DNA from: Pseudomonas sp. GV085
GTDB lineage: Bacteria; Pseudomonadota; Gammaproteobacteria; Pseudomonadales; Pseudomonadaceae
Direction of reading: 5' to 3'
Length of the DNA stretch: 64,000 bases
NCBI RefSeq assembly: GCF_003050925.1
Contig: NZ_QAOV01000007.1
Span: forward strand, 62,001 to 126,000
The notes under the pieces are model-generated. The model searched no databases and was not told where the DNA came from. It saw nothing but the letters and a program-made list of their open reading frames with translations. Positions 24,679 through 34,484 of this stretch are shown in pieces. Positions within the stretch are counted from its first letter, which is position 1; the number at the start of each line of letters is the position of its first letter. Both the position numbers and the translations under genes were made by a program.

Positions 24679-26331
24679 TTAGCAATTTGAAGCCAAACGG
24701 ACAATTGCATCGCGACTGCCTGCTTGCTCTCGAAGTAAAAACTTCTGGATTTTCCCGGTTGCGGTTTTTGGCAACTCTGTAAAAATCACTCTGCGAGGGC
24801 ATTTGAATCGAGCAAGACGGCTCTGGCAGAACACAATTATTTCTGCCTCGGTGGGAAGCTCAATACCACTTTTTAGTTCGACAAACGCGCACGGGACTTC
24901 CCCCCATTTGTCATCAGGCTGAGCGACGACTGCAGCATGTAAAACAGCTGGATGACAATGGATGGTTTCTTCGATCTCTACGGACGAGATATTCTCCCCT
25001 CCAGAAATAATGACGTCCTTGCAACGGTCGGTAATTTGTACATAACCGTTGGGGTGCACAACGGCTACATCACCAGTATGAAACCAGCCGCCTTCAAAGG
25101 CTTTTCGGGTTGCGCTTTCATTCTTCAGATAACCCATCATAACGGTGTTGCCCTTGAGCAGCAGCTCACCCGTTGTTTGGCCGTCCTTTGGAACTGGCTG
25201 CATCGTTTCGGAGTCAGCGACCATCAAGCCTTCGAAGGCTGCTGCACGAGCCCCTTGGCGCACACGAAAAGCGCCCTGCTCACTCGGTGTCAAATCGTCC
25301 CAACCGTCTTGCCATACGCAGCTGATCGGGGTGCCGGAAACTTCAGTAATTCCATAAACGTGGTCAACGTCGAAGCCTCGTGAGACTACGGCGTTGAGTA
25401 CGCTGGCCGGAGGTGGGGAACCGGCAGTCAGCACTCGTACCGGCGTTTTAAGCGCAGGACGGTCTGCGGCGTTCGCAATCATGGCCATAACAATAGGCGC
25501 CGCACAGAAGTGGTCGACGCCATGGTTATCTATCGACTCAAACACCGTCTCTGCGGAAACCTTTCTCAGGCACACATGCGTGCCGGCCGCCGCAGTGATC
25601 GCCCAGGTAAAACACCATCCGTTAGCGTGGAACATAGGGAGTGTCCACAGGTAACGAGGAGCCCGAGAAAGCGGCCAGTTAGTCATCTGCAGCATACTCA
25701 TGAGGTAAGTGCCGCGATGGCTGGCGACGACACCCTTCGGATCGCCGGTTGTACCTGAGGTGTAGTTGAGCGCTATCGGCTGCCACTCATCGCTTGGCCA
25801 AACCCCTTCGAAATCTGGACTACCGCTACAAATCAAGGTCTCGTAATCGATGTCTCCAATGCTTTTGCAAATGGGCGCCAGGTGGTCATTGATGTCGATG
25901 ACCAACGGACGGTGCTCCAGGAGTTCAAGCGCGGCATCGGCCAGTGCTGCAAACTCTCGATCTACCAAGAGGAGCTTGCATTCCCCATGGCGAAGTATGA
26001 ATGCCACGCCTTCTGCATCCAGGCGGTAGTTAACTGTATTCAGTACCGCGCCACAGAGAGGGATCCCAAAATGGGCTTCGAGCATGGCAGGAGTATTGGG
26101 AGACAGAATTGAAATGGTGTCTCCCGCACCCATGCCTTTTTTGGAAAGTGCTGAGGCGAGTCGATAGCACCGCTCGCGAGTTTCACTCCAGGTTCTGCGA
26201 AGTTCTCCATGAACTACCGCTATCCGATCCGGGTGCACAAGTGCTGCCCGATCCAGAAATCCAAGGGGAGTCAGGGGCAAATAGTTTGCCTTGCAGTGAT
26301 CAAGCCCATTCTCATAAGCACCAGGCTTCAT
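24679..26331 (-). CDS. Acyl-CoA synthetase (AMP-binding, DmdB-like group)
   Basis: 550 residues. Phosphate loop YTSGTTGDPKGVVASHRG, substrate-pocket strip LWTLPMFHANGWCFTWAITA, adenine site GITEVSG, hinge GGWFHTGDVAVVHPNGYVQI and catalytic Lys in LPKTATGKIQKFLLRE are all intact. This subgroup includes methylmercaptopropionate-CoA ligases and short/aromatic acid ligases; the actual acid cannot be read from sequence. Its ATG overlaps the stop of the upstream nitroreductase gene by four bases. A second ligase of the same subgroup lies at 53690. Confidence 0.88.
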   Translation of the reverse strand: MKPGAYENGLDHCKANYLPLTPLGFLDRAALVHPDRIAVVHGELRRTWSETRERCYRLASALSKKGMGAGDTISILSPNTPAMLEAHFGIPLCGAVLNTVNYRLDAEGVAFILRHGECKLLLVDREFAALADAALELLEHRPLVIDINDHLAPICKSIGDIDYETLICSGSPDFEGVWPSDEWQPIALNYTSGTTGDPKGVVASHRGTYLMSMLQMTNWPLSRAPRYLWTLPMFHANGWCFTWAITAAAGTHVCLRKVSAETVFESIDNHGVDHFCAAPIVMAMIANAADRPALKTPVRVLTAGSPPPASVLNAVVSRGFDVDHVYGITEVSGTPISCVWQDGWDDLTPSEQGAFRVRQGARAAAFEGLMVADSETMQPVPKDGQTTGELLLKGNTVMMGYLKNESATRKAFEGGWFHTGDVAVVHPNGYVQITDRCKDVIISGGENISSVEIEETIHCHPAVLHAAVVAQPDDKWGEVPCAFVELKSGIELPTEAEIIVFCQSRLARFKCPRRVIFTELPKTATGKIQKFLLREQAGSRDAIVRLASNC

Positions 26332-27074
26332 GGTGTTGTCTCCTTATTATTGTGATGAAAGGTGGAAAACGCGCTCACCGGCTCCCGATCAGTAACCAAG
26401 GTGTTCTCAATACTGGTCTCGTCGGCGTATCCAAGACTCATTCCGCAAACCAGCATTTGATCAGCGGGGATCGCAAGGGATTGCGAGATAACGCGGTGAT
26501 ATTTCAAAAAGGCGGCTTGCGGGCAGGTGTGCAACTTCCTCCCTCGTGCTGCCACCATCACGGCCTGCAGAAACATTCCGTAGTCGAGGAGACTCCCTTC
26601 CTTTAGCACTCGATCAATGGTGAAGATCAAGCCGACTGGCGCGTCAAAGAAACGGTAATTGCGGCCGTGTTGCGCATGCATTCGCTGCTTGTCACCCTTC
26701 TCGATTCCCAGCAATCCGTAGAGCTCCCAGCCTACTTGCCTTCTCCGATCCACGTAGGGTGAAGTCCATTCGCGTGGGTAATATTCGTATGCGTCTTCAA
26801 GGTGGTTGCTGAGTGACGGATCGTTGTCAATTTCCGCGATGGCGCATGAAAGACGAGTCTTTGCTTCTCCAGTGACAACATGGACGCGCCAAGGCTGCAT
26901 GTTCACTCCCGTTGCGCAGAATCGAGCGATATCAAGGATCGATTCAATTTCTTCGCGTGGTACAGGCGTGGGCAAAAAAGCCCGAATGCTGCGTCGTGAA
27001 GCTATCGCCCAATCAACCGTTTGGCTAAGCAGTTCAGACGATACTGGCGGTTGGGATAAGCGATTCATTTTCAT
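26328..27074 (-). CDS. Nitroreductase-family FMN oxidoreductase
   Basis: 248 residues. FMN-phosphate contact ASRRSIRAFLPTPVPREEIE, the ARFCATGVNMQPWRVHVVTG loop, and late GMSLGYADE are the nitroreductase fold landmarks. It is coupled to the acyl-CoA ligase (ATGA overlap) and lies 45 bases downstream of the transporter gene, so it belongs to the same catabolic operon. Members reduce nitro groups or quinones, or oxidise and aromatise rings; here it may act on the acyl-CoA or ring substrate in place of a conventional acyl-CoA dehydrogenase, which this cluster lacks. Confidence 0.82.
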   Translation of the reverse strand: MKMNRLSQPPVSSELLSQTVDWAIASRRSIRAFLPTPVPREEIESILDIARFCATGVNMQPWRVHVVTGEAKTRLSCAIAEIDNDPSLSNHLEDAYEYYPREWTSPYVDRRRQVGWELYGLLGIEKGDKQRMHAQHGRNYRFFDAPVGLIFTIDRVLKEGSLLDYGMFLQAVMVAARGRKLHTCPQAAFLKYHRVISQSLAIPADQMLVCGMSLGYADETSIENTLVTDREPVSAFSTFHHNNKETTP

Positions 27075-27119
27075 GCGTTAGAGTCCACGGATTCAGTTAC
27101 AGACGGATGCATCATGGTA

Positions 27120-28463
27120 TTAACTAGACAGGGCTGGGGCCTTTCTGACTTGAGTCGAGTCTGCGCGGGACTGGTTAATCATGGTGACTGCGGCAGCGCC
27201 AATAAGACCAGCAAGGCTGATGGCCATGAAGTTTTTCTCAAGCGGAAGGTTTAGTGATACCAGCCAACCGATGAGGACGGGGGCGACGATAGCGCCAATT
27301 CTTCCTACACCAGACGCGAAACCCACGCCGGTTGAACGAATCGATGACGGGTAGAAATCCCCGGCGTACGCATAGGCCAACAGTTGGGTACCAAGAGTCG
27401 ATGCCCCGACAGTGAACACCACTGGAAACAGCAAAGTTGTTGAGCGCGTATAGCCCAAGATTGTTAGAGCCATTGCTCCGACGATATAAAAGCAGACCAG
27501 CACGTGTTTGATGTTTAGCTTGTCGCTCAACCATCCTCCGCCAATTGCACCGGCGATGGCCCCCACATTGAAAACAATCACAAAGTTCAACGCAGAGCCA
27601 AGACTGAATCCAGCCATCGCCATAAGCTTGGTCAACCAGGAGTTAAGGGCGTACACCATGAACAGCCCCGTCATGAACGCCGCCCAAATCATTACGGTGC
27701 TAAAGCCTCGACCCTCCTTGAACAAGTTACGAACTGGCGCTTCCTGTTTATCCAATACACTGGCGTTTCCGGTCATCACCGTGTTTTTGTCGATCATGAG
27801 AGTAGGGTCTATCTTGCGAGCAATAGCCCGTAGCTCATCGTGACGTCCGTTTTTCAGCAGATAGCCTATGGACTCAGGCATGGTCTTTAGGATCATAGGA
27901 ATCAGAAGCACTGGCAGCAGTGCCACATAAAACACCCACTGCCAGCCGTGACTTTCAATGAGTTGCTTGCCAGTTAGTGCAACCAAAATACCGCCCACGG
28001 AGTACCCCGCGAAAACGAGGGTCACCAGGCGCGTACGGAGTTTGAGTGGAGAAAACTCACCCATCTGAGCGGTGCAAATTGGCAGTACGCCGCCGATGCC
28101 AAGGCCCGCGATGAAGCGAGAAATGCTGAAGCTAATCGGGTCACTGGTGAGACCAGCCCCAGCAGTGAAAATACTGAACAAGGCCACACAGATTGCGATC
28201 ATCTTGGGACGCCCAATACGGTCAGCTAGCGTCCCAAGAAATATCGCTCCGAGCATCGTTCCGAAGAGCGCTGAACCAGCCATGATGCCGGCGCTGGTTG
28301 GATCAATGTTCATTTCCTTCATGATCGCCGGAAGGGCTGCACCGACTACAGCAAGGTCATAGCCATCAATTATCAGAATGAGGACACACCAAAATAGAAT
28401 GAGCCCATGGAAGCGGTTGAACTTCGATTCAACCGCGAGTGCATAAACGTTTACCGGCTGCAT
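27120..28463 (-). CDS. MFS transporter, aromatic acid:H+ symporter (AAHS) family
   Basis: 447 residues with 12 TMs. The motif DGYDLAVVGAALPAIMKEM in TM1 with its essential Asp residues, GTLADRIGRPKMI in the 2-3 loop and PESIGYLLKNGR in the central loop are AAHS hallmarks (BenK/PcaK/MhpT relatives). The ATG at MQPVNV has AGGAG 8 bases upstream; the longer frame lacks one. It is the first gene of an operon with the nitroreductase and ligase and probably imports the aromatic or related acid they use. Confidence 0.9.
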   Translation of the reverse strand: MQPVNVYALAVESKFNRFHGLILFWCVLILIIDGYDLAVVGAALPAIMKEMNIDPTSAGIMAGSALFGTMLGAIFLGTLADRIGRPKMIAICVALFSIFTAGAGLTSDPISFSISRFIAGLGIGGVLPICTAQMGEFSPLKLRTRLVTLVFAGYSVGGILVALTGKQLIESHGWQWVFYVALLPVLLIPMILKTMPESIGYLLKNGRHDELRAIARKIDPTLMIDKNTVMTGNASVLDKQEAPVRNLFKEGRGFSTVMIWAAFMTGLFMVYALNSWLTKLMAMAGFSLGSALNFVIVFNVGAIAGAIGGGWLSDKLNIKHVLVCFYIVGAMALTILGYTRSTTLLFPVVFTVGASTLGTQLLAYAYAGDFYPSSIRSTGVGFASGVGRIGAIVAPVLIGWLVSLNLPLEKNFMAISLAGLIGAAAVTMINQSRADSTQVRKAPALSS

Positions 28464-28802
28464 ATCGCGTCTCCTTCGATCTTGTTTTTGTTTGTGAAAT
28501 GCTAGGCGCCTAGTCTTGGAGGCATATCGAGGAGGAGAACGCACCGGTTGAAGACTCGGTGGTCTGCTTGAGATGCGACACTTGGGCTACCTGCGTCGCA
28601 TCGTAGGAGTTGGGCTTGCTGTGGCCTATGCCCTACGACATCGTTCTGTTTGACCGATTTGGACACCCATAGCTGGCCAGAAACCACCAGTGTGATCTTG
28701 GGGAAGAGCTGTCCATCGGCATTTTGGCGGGTGCAACGGGTTGCAGATCTCAGTACGAAATCTGGCGGGGGAAGTAGTGCTCTTGTTCCGCAAGTAAGGC
28801 TT
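28464..28802. promoter_or_regulatory. Promoter region of the transporter-nitroreductase-ligase operon
   Basis: 339 bases between the AraC gene end and the transporter start. No gene is supported here; a minus-strand frame across it has no family features. It must hold the operon promoter, but I see no strong palindrome. Confidence 0.4.
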
Positions 28803-29828
28803 TTAGCTTTCGCCCGGATCTTGCGCATTGGAGCGGCGATAAGCGCCAGGGCTCACTCCCGTCCACTTCTTGAAGGCGCGGTGAAAGGCACTGCTTTCCT
28901 GGAAGCCTGTGAGCGCAGCTACTTCGGTGACTGTCATATTTGGCTGGCACAGCAGGTTGATCGCCATGTCGCGGCGCAGATTGTCTTTCAAACGCTGATA
29001 GCTAACCCCCTCGGCTTGGAGCCTTCGCTGAAGCGTCGAATATGACATGCCGAGCACTTTTGCCACCTTATCTAGCTCTGGCCATTCCTCCGGATCCAGG
29101 CATCTCAATCTCATTCGGATCTGGGCGCTGATGCTGTCCTCATTACGGTATTTTACCAGCAGACTAGCAGGCGACTCTTTCAAGAACGTCGATAGGCTCG
29201 CCTTGTTTTGCACGACCTTGAGGCTTAGAAAAATACGGTCAAAACGCATCATCGTAACGGGAGCGCCAAACTGAATTTCTTCACAAAAGCGCATCCGATA
29301 GTCGCTATCGTCGAGCGGTCGATTCGGTCTGAAGCAGAGTTCCTTTATCGGAATGCGCCTGTTACCCAGCCAGCAAAGCAATCCATGTACCAGGATCAGC
29401 CATGTTCCGTAGCTAAAGAGGCGACGCTCAATTCCTTTGTCATGGATAACGATGACGGCGGAGTCATCTTCAAGCCTCAGCTCACCGTGAATGTCGTCCA
29501 ACACAAGGCGTAGAAATTTCAGAATCCGCCGCAACGCTTGCTCTAACGACTCGCAGTCAATCGAAGCCTGGCACATCAATCGGAAGCTACCTCGTCGCAT
29601 TGGATGGCTATCGATTCCGAAAAACTCATCGTCGAGTAGATCTGAAAGAGCGACCCATAGGCGAGAAAATGCAGCAGCCGAAACCCTGGCCTGGGGAGAA
29701 GTGAGGAGCTCCGGATCTATACGTGCTTGCTGCAATGCGATGGATGTGTCCAGTTGGCGTCGCAATGCGCCATCGAGGGCTTCGTGCACCAATCCAATCG
29801 AAGTAGTTCCCTTGTCCTGGATGAGCAT
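28803..29828 (-). CDS. AraC-family regulator with arabinose-binding-like N domain
   Basis: 341 residues. The N-terminal two-thirds match the AraC ligand-binding domain of OruR/ArgR-like activators (ISAAAFSRLWVALSDLLDDEFFG type), and residues about 240-335 hold the two helix-turn-helix units: LDKVAKVLGMSYSTLQRRLQ and VTEVAALTGFQESSAFHRAF. Divergent from the SDR/thiolase genes and upstream of the ligase operon, so it probably activates both in response to the substrate or its CoA ester. Confidence 0.88.
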   Translation of the reverse strand: MLIQDKGTTSIGLVHEALDGALRRQLDTSIALQQARIDPELLTSPQARVSAAAFSRLWVALSDLLDDEFFGIDSHPMRRGSFRLMCQASIDCESLEQALRRILKFLRLVLDDIHGELRLEDDSAVIVIHDKGIERRLFSYGTWLILVHGLLCWLGNRRIPIKELCFRPNRPLDDSDYRMRFCEEIQFGAPVTMMRFDRIFLSLKVVQNKASLSTFLKESPASLLVKYRNEDSISAQIRMRLRCLDPEEWPELDKVAKVLGMSYSTLQRRLQAEGVSYQRLKDNLRRDMAINLLCQPNMTVTEVAALTGFQESSAFHRAFKKWTGVSPGAYRRSNAQDPGES

Positions 29829-30219
29829 GCTTATTCCTCTGCGCAGTTGATATCTGACTTGATGCTGATCTTCAAATCTCTACGGCAGGTCTGCTTTGAG
29901 CAACCTGACGAGCCTGAATTGTTTATCTACGTTCCGGCTTCACAGCATCGCATGTCAACCCGAAGGTTTTGTTATCAGGGAACGCTTTTGCAACCCCTCC
30001 TCCTGGCCCTCGATGCCTGGCCTCGATTATCCAAAGCATTCAACCAAGCTGAGGCGTTTGAGCATTGTCGAGGCCACTGATCACCGACAATATCCGTCCA
30101 AGAATCTCCAGCGCGGCTTACACCTGAAGTAAACCGGCGGCCGGAACCGATCTGGCCGTTGGGCCTTTTACATGTCAAATAACCGCGTATGCGGCACTGC
30201 CAAATTGTGAGGAAACATC
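29829..30219. promoter_or_regulatory. Divergent promoter region between AraC regulator and SDR genes
   Basis: 391 bases without a gene. It must carry the promoters of the AraC gene (minus) and the SDR-thiolase operon (plus). No long repeat is obvious by eye; frames seen here are short and lack codon bias. Confidence 0.45.
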
Positions 30220-30987
30220 ATGCGCATCGAAAACTCAGTCTTCCTGATTACTGGCGCAGGTTCTGGACTCGGGCTGGCTTCGGCGCGTGAGTTGGTGGGC
30301 CGAGGTGCAAACGTGGTGCTGGTCGATGTGAACGAAGCCGCTGGTGTAGCTCGCGCTGACGAGCTAGGAAAACGTGCGATTTTCGTGCGAGCAGACATCA
30401 CCTGTGAAAGTGATTGCCGTACAGCCATTGCCTCTGCAGTAGGCGTCTTTGGCGCGTTGCAAGGGGTGATCAACTGCGCGGGTATTGCGCCAGCCGAACG
30501 GGTTTTAGGCCGTAATGGCGCACATGGGCTTGAGAGTTTTCGCCGAACTATCGAAATCAATTTGATCGGTAGCTTCAACATGGTTCGCCTTGCTGCTGAA
30601 GCTATGGCGGGAGGAGAGCCCGATGAAGAAGGTGAGCGCGGCGTAGTCATAAATACGGCCTCTGTCGCAGCTTTTGACGGTCAGACGGGCCAAGCCGCTT
30701 ACGCCGCGTCCAAAGGTGGAGTTGCTGCCATGACATTGCCATTGGCTCGCGACCTGGCTCGTTCAGGCATCCGTGTCATGTGCATTGCACCCGGAATATT
30801 CGAGACCCCGATGATGGCGGGAATGCCTCGGGACGTGCAGGCATCATTGGCAGCCAATGTGCCGTTCCCTCCACGGCTGGGACGGCCTTCCGAGTACGCA
30901 GCGCTGGCAGCGCACATCATCGAAAACTCCATGCTCAATGGTGAGGTGATTCGTTTGGATGGTGCTTTGAGAATGGCCGCTAAATAG
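30220..30987 (+). CDS. SDR-family 3-hydroxyacyl-CoA dehydrogenase (type II-like)
   Basis: 255 residues. Cofactor loop [20 protein letters not shown] with Asp (VVLVDVNE) after strand two points to NAD+; NCAGIAPA, catalytic Ser in [11 protein letters not shown] and YAASKGG are present. The stretch [20 protein letters not shown] resembles HSD17B10-type 3-hydroxyacyl-CoA dehydrogenases. GAGG lies 8 bases before the ATG. It is followed after 61 bases by a thiolase, which fits oxidation of a 3-hydroxyacyl-CoA followed by thiolysis. Confidence 0.87.
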   Translation: MRIENSVFLITGAGSGLGLASARELVGRGANVVLVDVNEAAGVARADELGKRAIFVRADITCESDCRTAIASAVGVFGALQGVINCAGIAPAERVLGRNGAHGLESFRRTIEINLIGSFNMVRLAAEAMAGGEPDEEGERGVVINTASVAAFDGQTGQAAYAASKGGVAAMTLPLARDLARSGIRVMCIAPGIFETPMMAGMPRDVQASLAANVPFPPRLGRPSEYAALAAHIIENSMLNGEVIRLDGALRMAAK

Positions 30988-31048
30988 ATCGAGCTAAAAG
31001 TCTGTGATCGGGCACAAGCCCCCCCAACATGAAACAGAGGATTCAGTT

Positions 31049-32239
31049 ATGAGCCATACCGACCCTATCGTCATTGTCAGTGCTGTCCGAACTCCGTTAG
31101 GAGGCTTTCTTGGGAACTTCAAGGAAGTCACCGCTGCGCAGCTGGGTGCGGTTGCAATTCGTGCCGCCGTGGAACGAGCCAGCCTGCAGCCCAGTGACAT
31201 TGGCGAGGTCATCATGGGATGCGTGCTACAAGCTGGGCAAGGCCAGGCTCCGGCTCGCCAAGCTGCCCTGTTGGCGAATCTTGCGGAGCAAGTGGTGTGC
31301 TCAACAGTCAACAAGATGTGCGGCTCTGGCATGAAAGCGCTGATGTTCGGCCACGACCTTCTCCATGCCGGGAGCGCGGAGGTGGTGGTTGCCGGAGGTA
31401 TGGAAAGCATGTCAAACGCTCCCTACCTGTTGGAGCGAGCTCGCTCAGGCTATCGAATGGGCCACAGCAAGATCATTGATCATATGTTTCTCGATGGGTT
31501 GGAAGATGCCTACGAGAAAGGCCGGCTCATGGGCACATACGCCGAAGACTGTGCTCAGAGTTATGGATTCACTCGAGGCCAGCAGGATGAGTTTGCGATC
31601 AGCTCGTTGACCCGAGCTCAGAAGGCAATCACCGAAGGGCGTTTCCAGGACGAGATTGTCCCTGTGCAGGCTTCGTCTGGCCGTGAGACGGTTTCGATCG
31701 AAAGCGATGAACAGCCGGGTAAGGCCCGGATCGACAAAATTCCTACGTTGAAACCTGCGTTTCGCGAAGGCGGGACGGTGACTGCGGCGAACTCCAGTTC
31801 TATCTCGGATGGCTCGGCTGCCCTCGTGCTGATGCGCTTGTCTGAAGCCGAGCGTAGAGGCCTTACACCGTTGGCCCGGATAGCAGGTCATGCATCCTAC
31901 GCGCACGCTCCCGGCCTCTTTGCCTGCGCTCCGGTCGGTGCGATTAAACGCTTGCTGGAGCGAACCAACTGGTCAATGCAGGATGTTGATCTCTTTGAGA
32001 TCAATGAGGCCTTTGCCGTGGTTCCCATGGTTGTTATCCGAGACTTGAACGTCGGACATGAGCAGTTAAATGTCCACGGTGGGGCATGCGCTTTGGGGCA
32101 CCCGATTGGCGCGTCAGGCGCGCGTGTTGTTGTTACGTTGATAAATGCCTTGAGGCAGAACACGCTAAAGCGTGGCATCGCCTCTGTGTGCATTGGTGGC
32201 GGCGAGTCGACCGCGATTGCTATCGAACTCCTCTCATAG
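31049..32239 (+). CDS. Acetyl-CoA acetyltransferase-type thiolase
   Basis: 396 residues. Nucleophilic Cys91 in VNKMCGSGMKAL, the NEAFA loop in LFEINEAFAVVP, catalytic His in GGACALGHPIGASG and second Cys in SVCIGGGEST make a complete active site. The ATG at MSHTDP (AGAGG upstream) begins the family's normal N-terminus; the longer frame was rejected. It cleaves a 3-ketoacyl-CoA to acetyl-CoA plus a shortened acyl-CoA and forms the last step of the ligase/SDR/thiolase cluster. Confidence 0.92.
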   Translation: MSHTDPIVIVSAVRTPLGGFLGNFKEVTAAQLGAVAIRAAVERASLQPSDIGEVIMGCVLQAGQGQAPARQAALLANLAEQVVCSTVNKMCGSGMKALMFGHDLLHAGSAEVVVAGGMESMSNAPYLLERARSGYRMGHSKIIDHMFLDGLEDAYEKGRLMGTYAEDCAQSYGFTRGQQDEFAISSLTRAQKAITEGRFQDEIVPVQASSGRETVSIESDEQPGKARIDKIPTLKPAFREGGTVTAANSSSISDGSAALVLMRLSEAERRGLTPLARIAGHASYAHAPGLFACAPVGAIKRLLERTNWSMQDVDLFEINEAFAVVPMVVIRDLNVGHEQLNVHGGACALGHPIGASGARVVVTLINALRQNTLKRGIASVCIGGGESTAIAIELLS

Positions 32240-32558
32240 AGGAGCGTTGACTGGCTGCAATAAGTCTCTCGCTGCGCCTCGGAAATTTTTTGCGCAAAGG
32301 ATTTGTCTGTGAACTACCGGCCCCGAAAGGGGTTGGCTTGATCACGCGCTGAATACGGTCAACACAACGCCTGGCCAGAAAGAAGGGATGCGAGCATTTG
32401 TGGAGAATCGCGCAGCCAGGTTTTGAGCGTCGGTGTTGCGAGTTTAACGCTGCAGAATCCAGGAGATACCGTGGCAGAGAAAGAACTGGGGACTGTCAGA
32501 TTTTTTGTGTGCGGGCCGGTAACGGCCTGCCGCTAGGCAGGCTCTGATTTTCACCAGG
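32240..32558. other. Non-coding gap between thiolase and ABC operon
   Basis: 319 bases between converging genes. It holds a GC hairpin at 32525-32542 (GCCTGCC-GCTA-GGCAGGC, seven perfect pairs, likely terminator or REP-like element) and a small GGCCCCGAAAGGGGTTGG stem near 32320. A 21-codon GTG frame at about 32471 with AGGAG is too short to interpret. Confidence 0.45.
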
Positions 32559-33647
32559 TCAGCCCCCACGCAGAATCAGCGCATCCGCGCCATCCCACTC
32601 GGCGAAGATTTTTTGCCCGCAGTGCACGCCAAGCAAGTTGTAATCGGCATGCCGTTTCTGCACCTGTAACTCAAGCCCGCCGCTGGCTTCGAGATAGATG
32701 TTGACCATCGAGCCGATGAACTCTTCACCGACCACGGTGCAGTTCAGCCGGTTGCGTCGCATAGGCTGCGCGGTCAGGTCGATATGCTCGGCGCTTACGC
32801 AGACTGTAACGCGCTCAGCGGGAACAACCGTTTTACCCTCAGGCAGCCGCGCCAGGAATCCACCATGCTGCGAATCGAGGCAAACCAACCCGCTATCGTC
32901 GAAGCCAACGACAATACAGTTAAGAATGTTTTTACCGCCAACGAACTCGGCAACGAAGCGGTTGTGAGGCTCAAGGAAAACTTCCTGCGGCGAGCCGATC
33001 TGTTCGACCCGGCCTCGACTCATGATCACTACACGATCGGCCATTGCAAAGGCTTCGGATTGACTGTGAGTGACGTAGACAAAGGTGATACCCAGGTCCT
33101 TCTGCAGTCCAGTCAGCACGCCTTGCATGCGCACACTCAGATGAGCATCCAGGGCGCTCAGGGGCTCGTCGAGCAGCAGGATCGGCGGTTCGGTGACCAA
33201 CGAGCGCGCCAACGCCACGCGTTGCCGCTGGCCACCGGAGAGCAGGCTTATATCGCGAGTGGCGAACTCCTCCAATCCGAGCCGCTCAAGCCACAGTAGC
33301 GCCTTCTTGCGTCGCTCAGCCTTGGCCATCCCTCTCATTCGCAGACCGAACTCGACATTCTCCAGCACGTCAAGAAACGGGAACAGTGCCAGGTTTTGCC
33401 AAACCAACGGCGTCTCCCGTTCCCAGGAGTAGAGATCATTGATGCGCTCACCGTTAAGACGAATTTCGCCTTCACTGGGTTTATCCAGCCCTGCGAGCAT
33501 GCGCAGCGTTGTGGTTTTACCGCAGCCGCTCGACCCCATGATCGCGACGAACTCACCTTTGTAAATCTCCAGGTTCATACGCTCGACAGCCTGATAGCTA
33601 CCGAAATGTTTAACCACGTTGTCGAATACCACCAACGGTTGAGTCAT
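32559..33647 (-). CDS. Spermidine/putrescine-type ABC transporter ATPase
   Basis: 362 residues. Walker A GSSGCGKTT, signature LSGGQRQRVALARSL, Walker B ILLLDEPLSALD and switch THSQSEAF are intact, followed by a C-terminal TOBE regulatory domain (residues about 280-360), the layout of PotA/PotG. Last gene of the order binding protein, permease, permease, ATPase. The neighbourhood (creatininase, creatinase) suggests uptake of creatinine, creatine or a related guanidino compound rather than polyamines. Confidence 0.88.
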   Translation of the reverse strand: MTQPLVVFDNVVKHFGSYQAVERMNLEIYKGEFVAIMGSSGCGKTTTLRMLAGLDKPSEGEIRLNGERINDLYSWERETPLVWQNLALFPFLDVLENVEFGLRMRGMAKAERRKKALLWLERLGLEEFATRDISLLSGGQRQRVALARSLVTEPPILLLDEPLSALDAHLSVRMQGVLTGLQKDLGITFVYVTHSQSEAFAMADRVVIMSRGRVEQIGSPQEVFLEPHNRFVAEFVGGKNILNCIVVGFDDSGLVCLDSQHGGFLARLPEGKTVVPAERVTVCVSAEHIDLTAQPMRRNRLNCTVVGEEFIGSMVNIYLEASGGLELQVQKRHADYNLLGVHCGQKIFAEWDGADALILRGG

Positions 33648-33686
33648 GGCTGAATCCTTCGTGTTCGGATGATTGTCAGGGTGGTA

Positions 33687-34484
33687 TCAGGCACTGGCGG
33701 GCTTACGCCGCCGCATCAACAGCAGTTGCGCGAGGATCACCAGGGTCATGGTCGTGATAAAGACGATGGTGCCGATCGCGTTGATGGTCGGGCTCACCTG
33801 CCCTTGCAGCGTATTGAGGATGCGCACAGGCACCGTTTCGTTAAGCCCCGACACGAACCAGGCGACAGCGAACTCATCGAAGGAAACGGCCATGGTCACG
33901 AACAGCGCGGCGAAAATGCTCGGCGCCGTGAATGGCAGGATCACATGACGCATGGCCTTCCACTGGTTGGCTCCCAGGTTCCAGGCCGCCGCCTCAATGT
34001 TCGGATCCATCTGCGCCAGGCGCATCCTGATGACCGCCATTGCGAACGGAGCGCACATCACGATATGGCTGATCATCACCGCGTAGATCTCGCCGGAAAG
34101 CCCGACCCGCGACAGGAAAGCCAGCATCGCCAGCCCCATGATCACCACCGGAATGGTGGGCGGCAGTAGCGCGAGCGCCATGTAGATTGACTTGCCGAAG
34201 AACGGGTAACGGAAGTCTGTGTAAGCCGCCGTAAACCCAAGCAGGGTTGATACCAGCGACACGACCACACCCACCGTCAGGCTGTTCCTGAATGCCTGCC
34301 AGACCGCCGGATCGCTGGCGATCAGTTCGTACCAGTGCAAACTGAAACCGCCCAGTGGCAAGGAAGGGAAACGGTCAATGTTGAACGAGAACACGAAGCT
34401 GCCGGCAATCGGCATAAAAATGAAGAGGAACACCAGTACGACAAAGCTGCGCAGCAAGAAGTTAATCAACCGATGCTCGTTCAT
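33687..34484 (-). CDS. ABC transporter permease (PotC-like)
   Basis: 265 residues, six TMs. The ATPase-contact EAA loop reads NIEAAAWNLGANQWKAMRHV. The ATG at MNEHRLIN overlaps the stop of the preceding permease by four bases (ATGA), which decides the start against a longer in-frame extension. Inner-membrane half of the ABC channel; 39 bases separate it from the ATPase gene. Confidence 0.88.
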   Translation of the reverse strand: MNEHRLINFLLRSFVVLVFLFIFMPIAGSFVFSFNIDRFPSLPLGGFSLHWYELIASDPAVWQAFRNSLTVGVVVSLVSTLLGFTAAYTDFRYPFFGKSIYMALALLPPTIPVVIMGLAMLAFLSRVGLSGEIYAVMISHIVMCAPFAMAVIRMRLAQMDPNIEAAAWNLGANQWKAMRHVILPFTAPSIFAALFVTMAVSFDEFAVAWFVSGLNETVPVRILNTLQGQVSPTINAIGTIVFITTMTLVILAQLLLMRRRKPASA

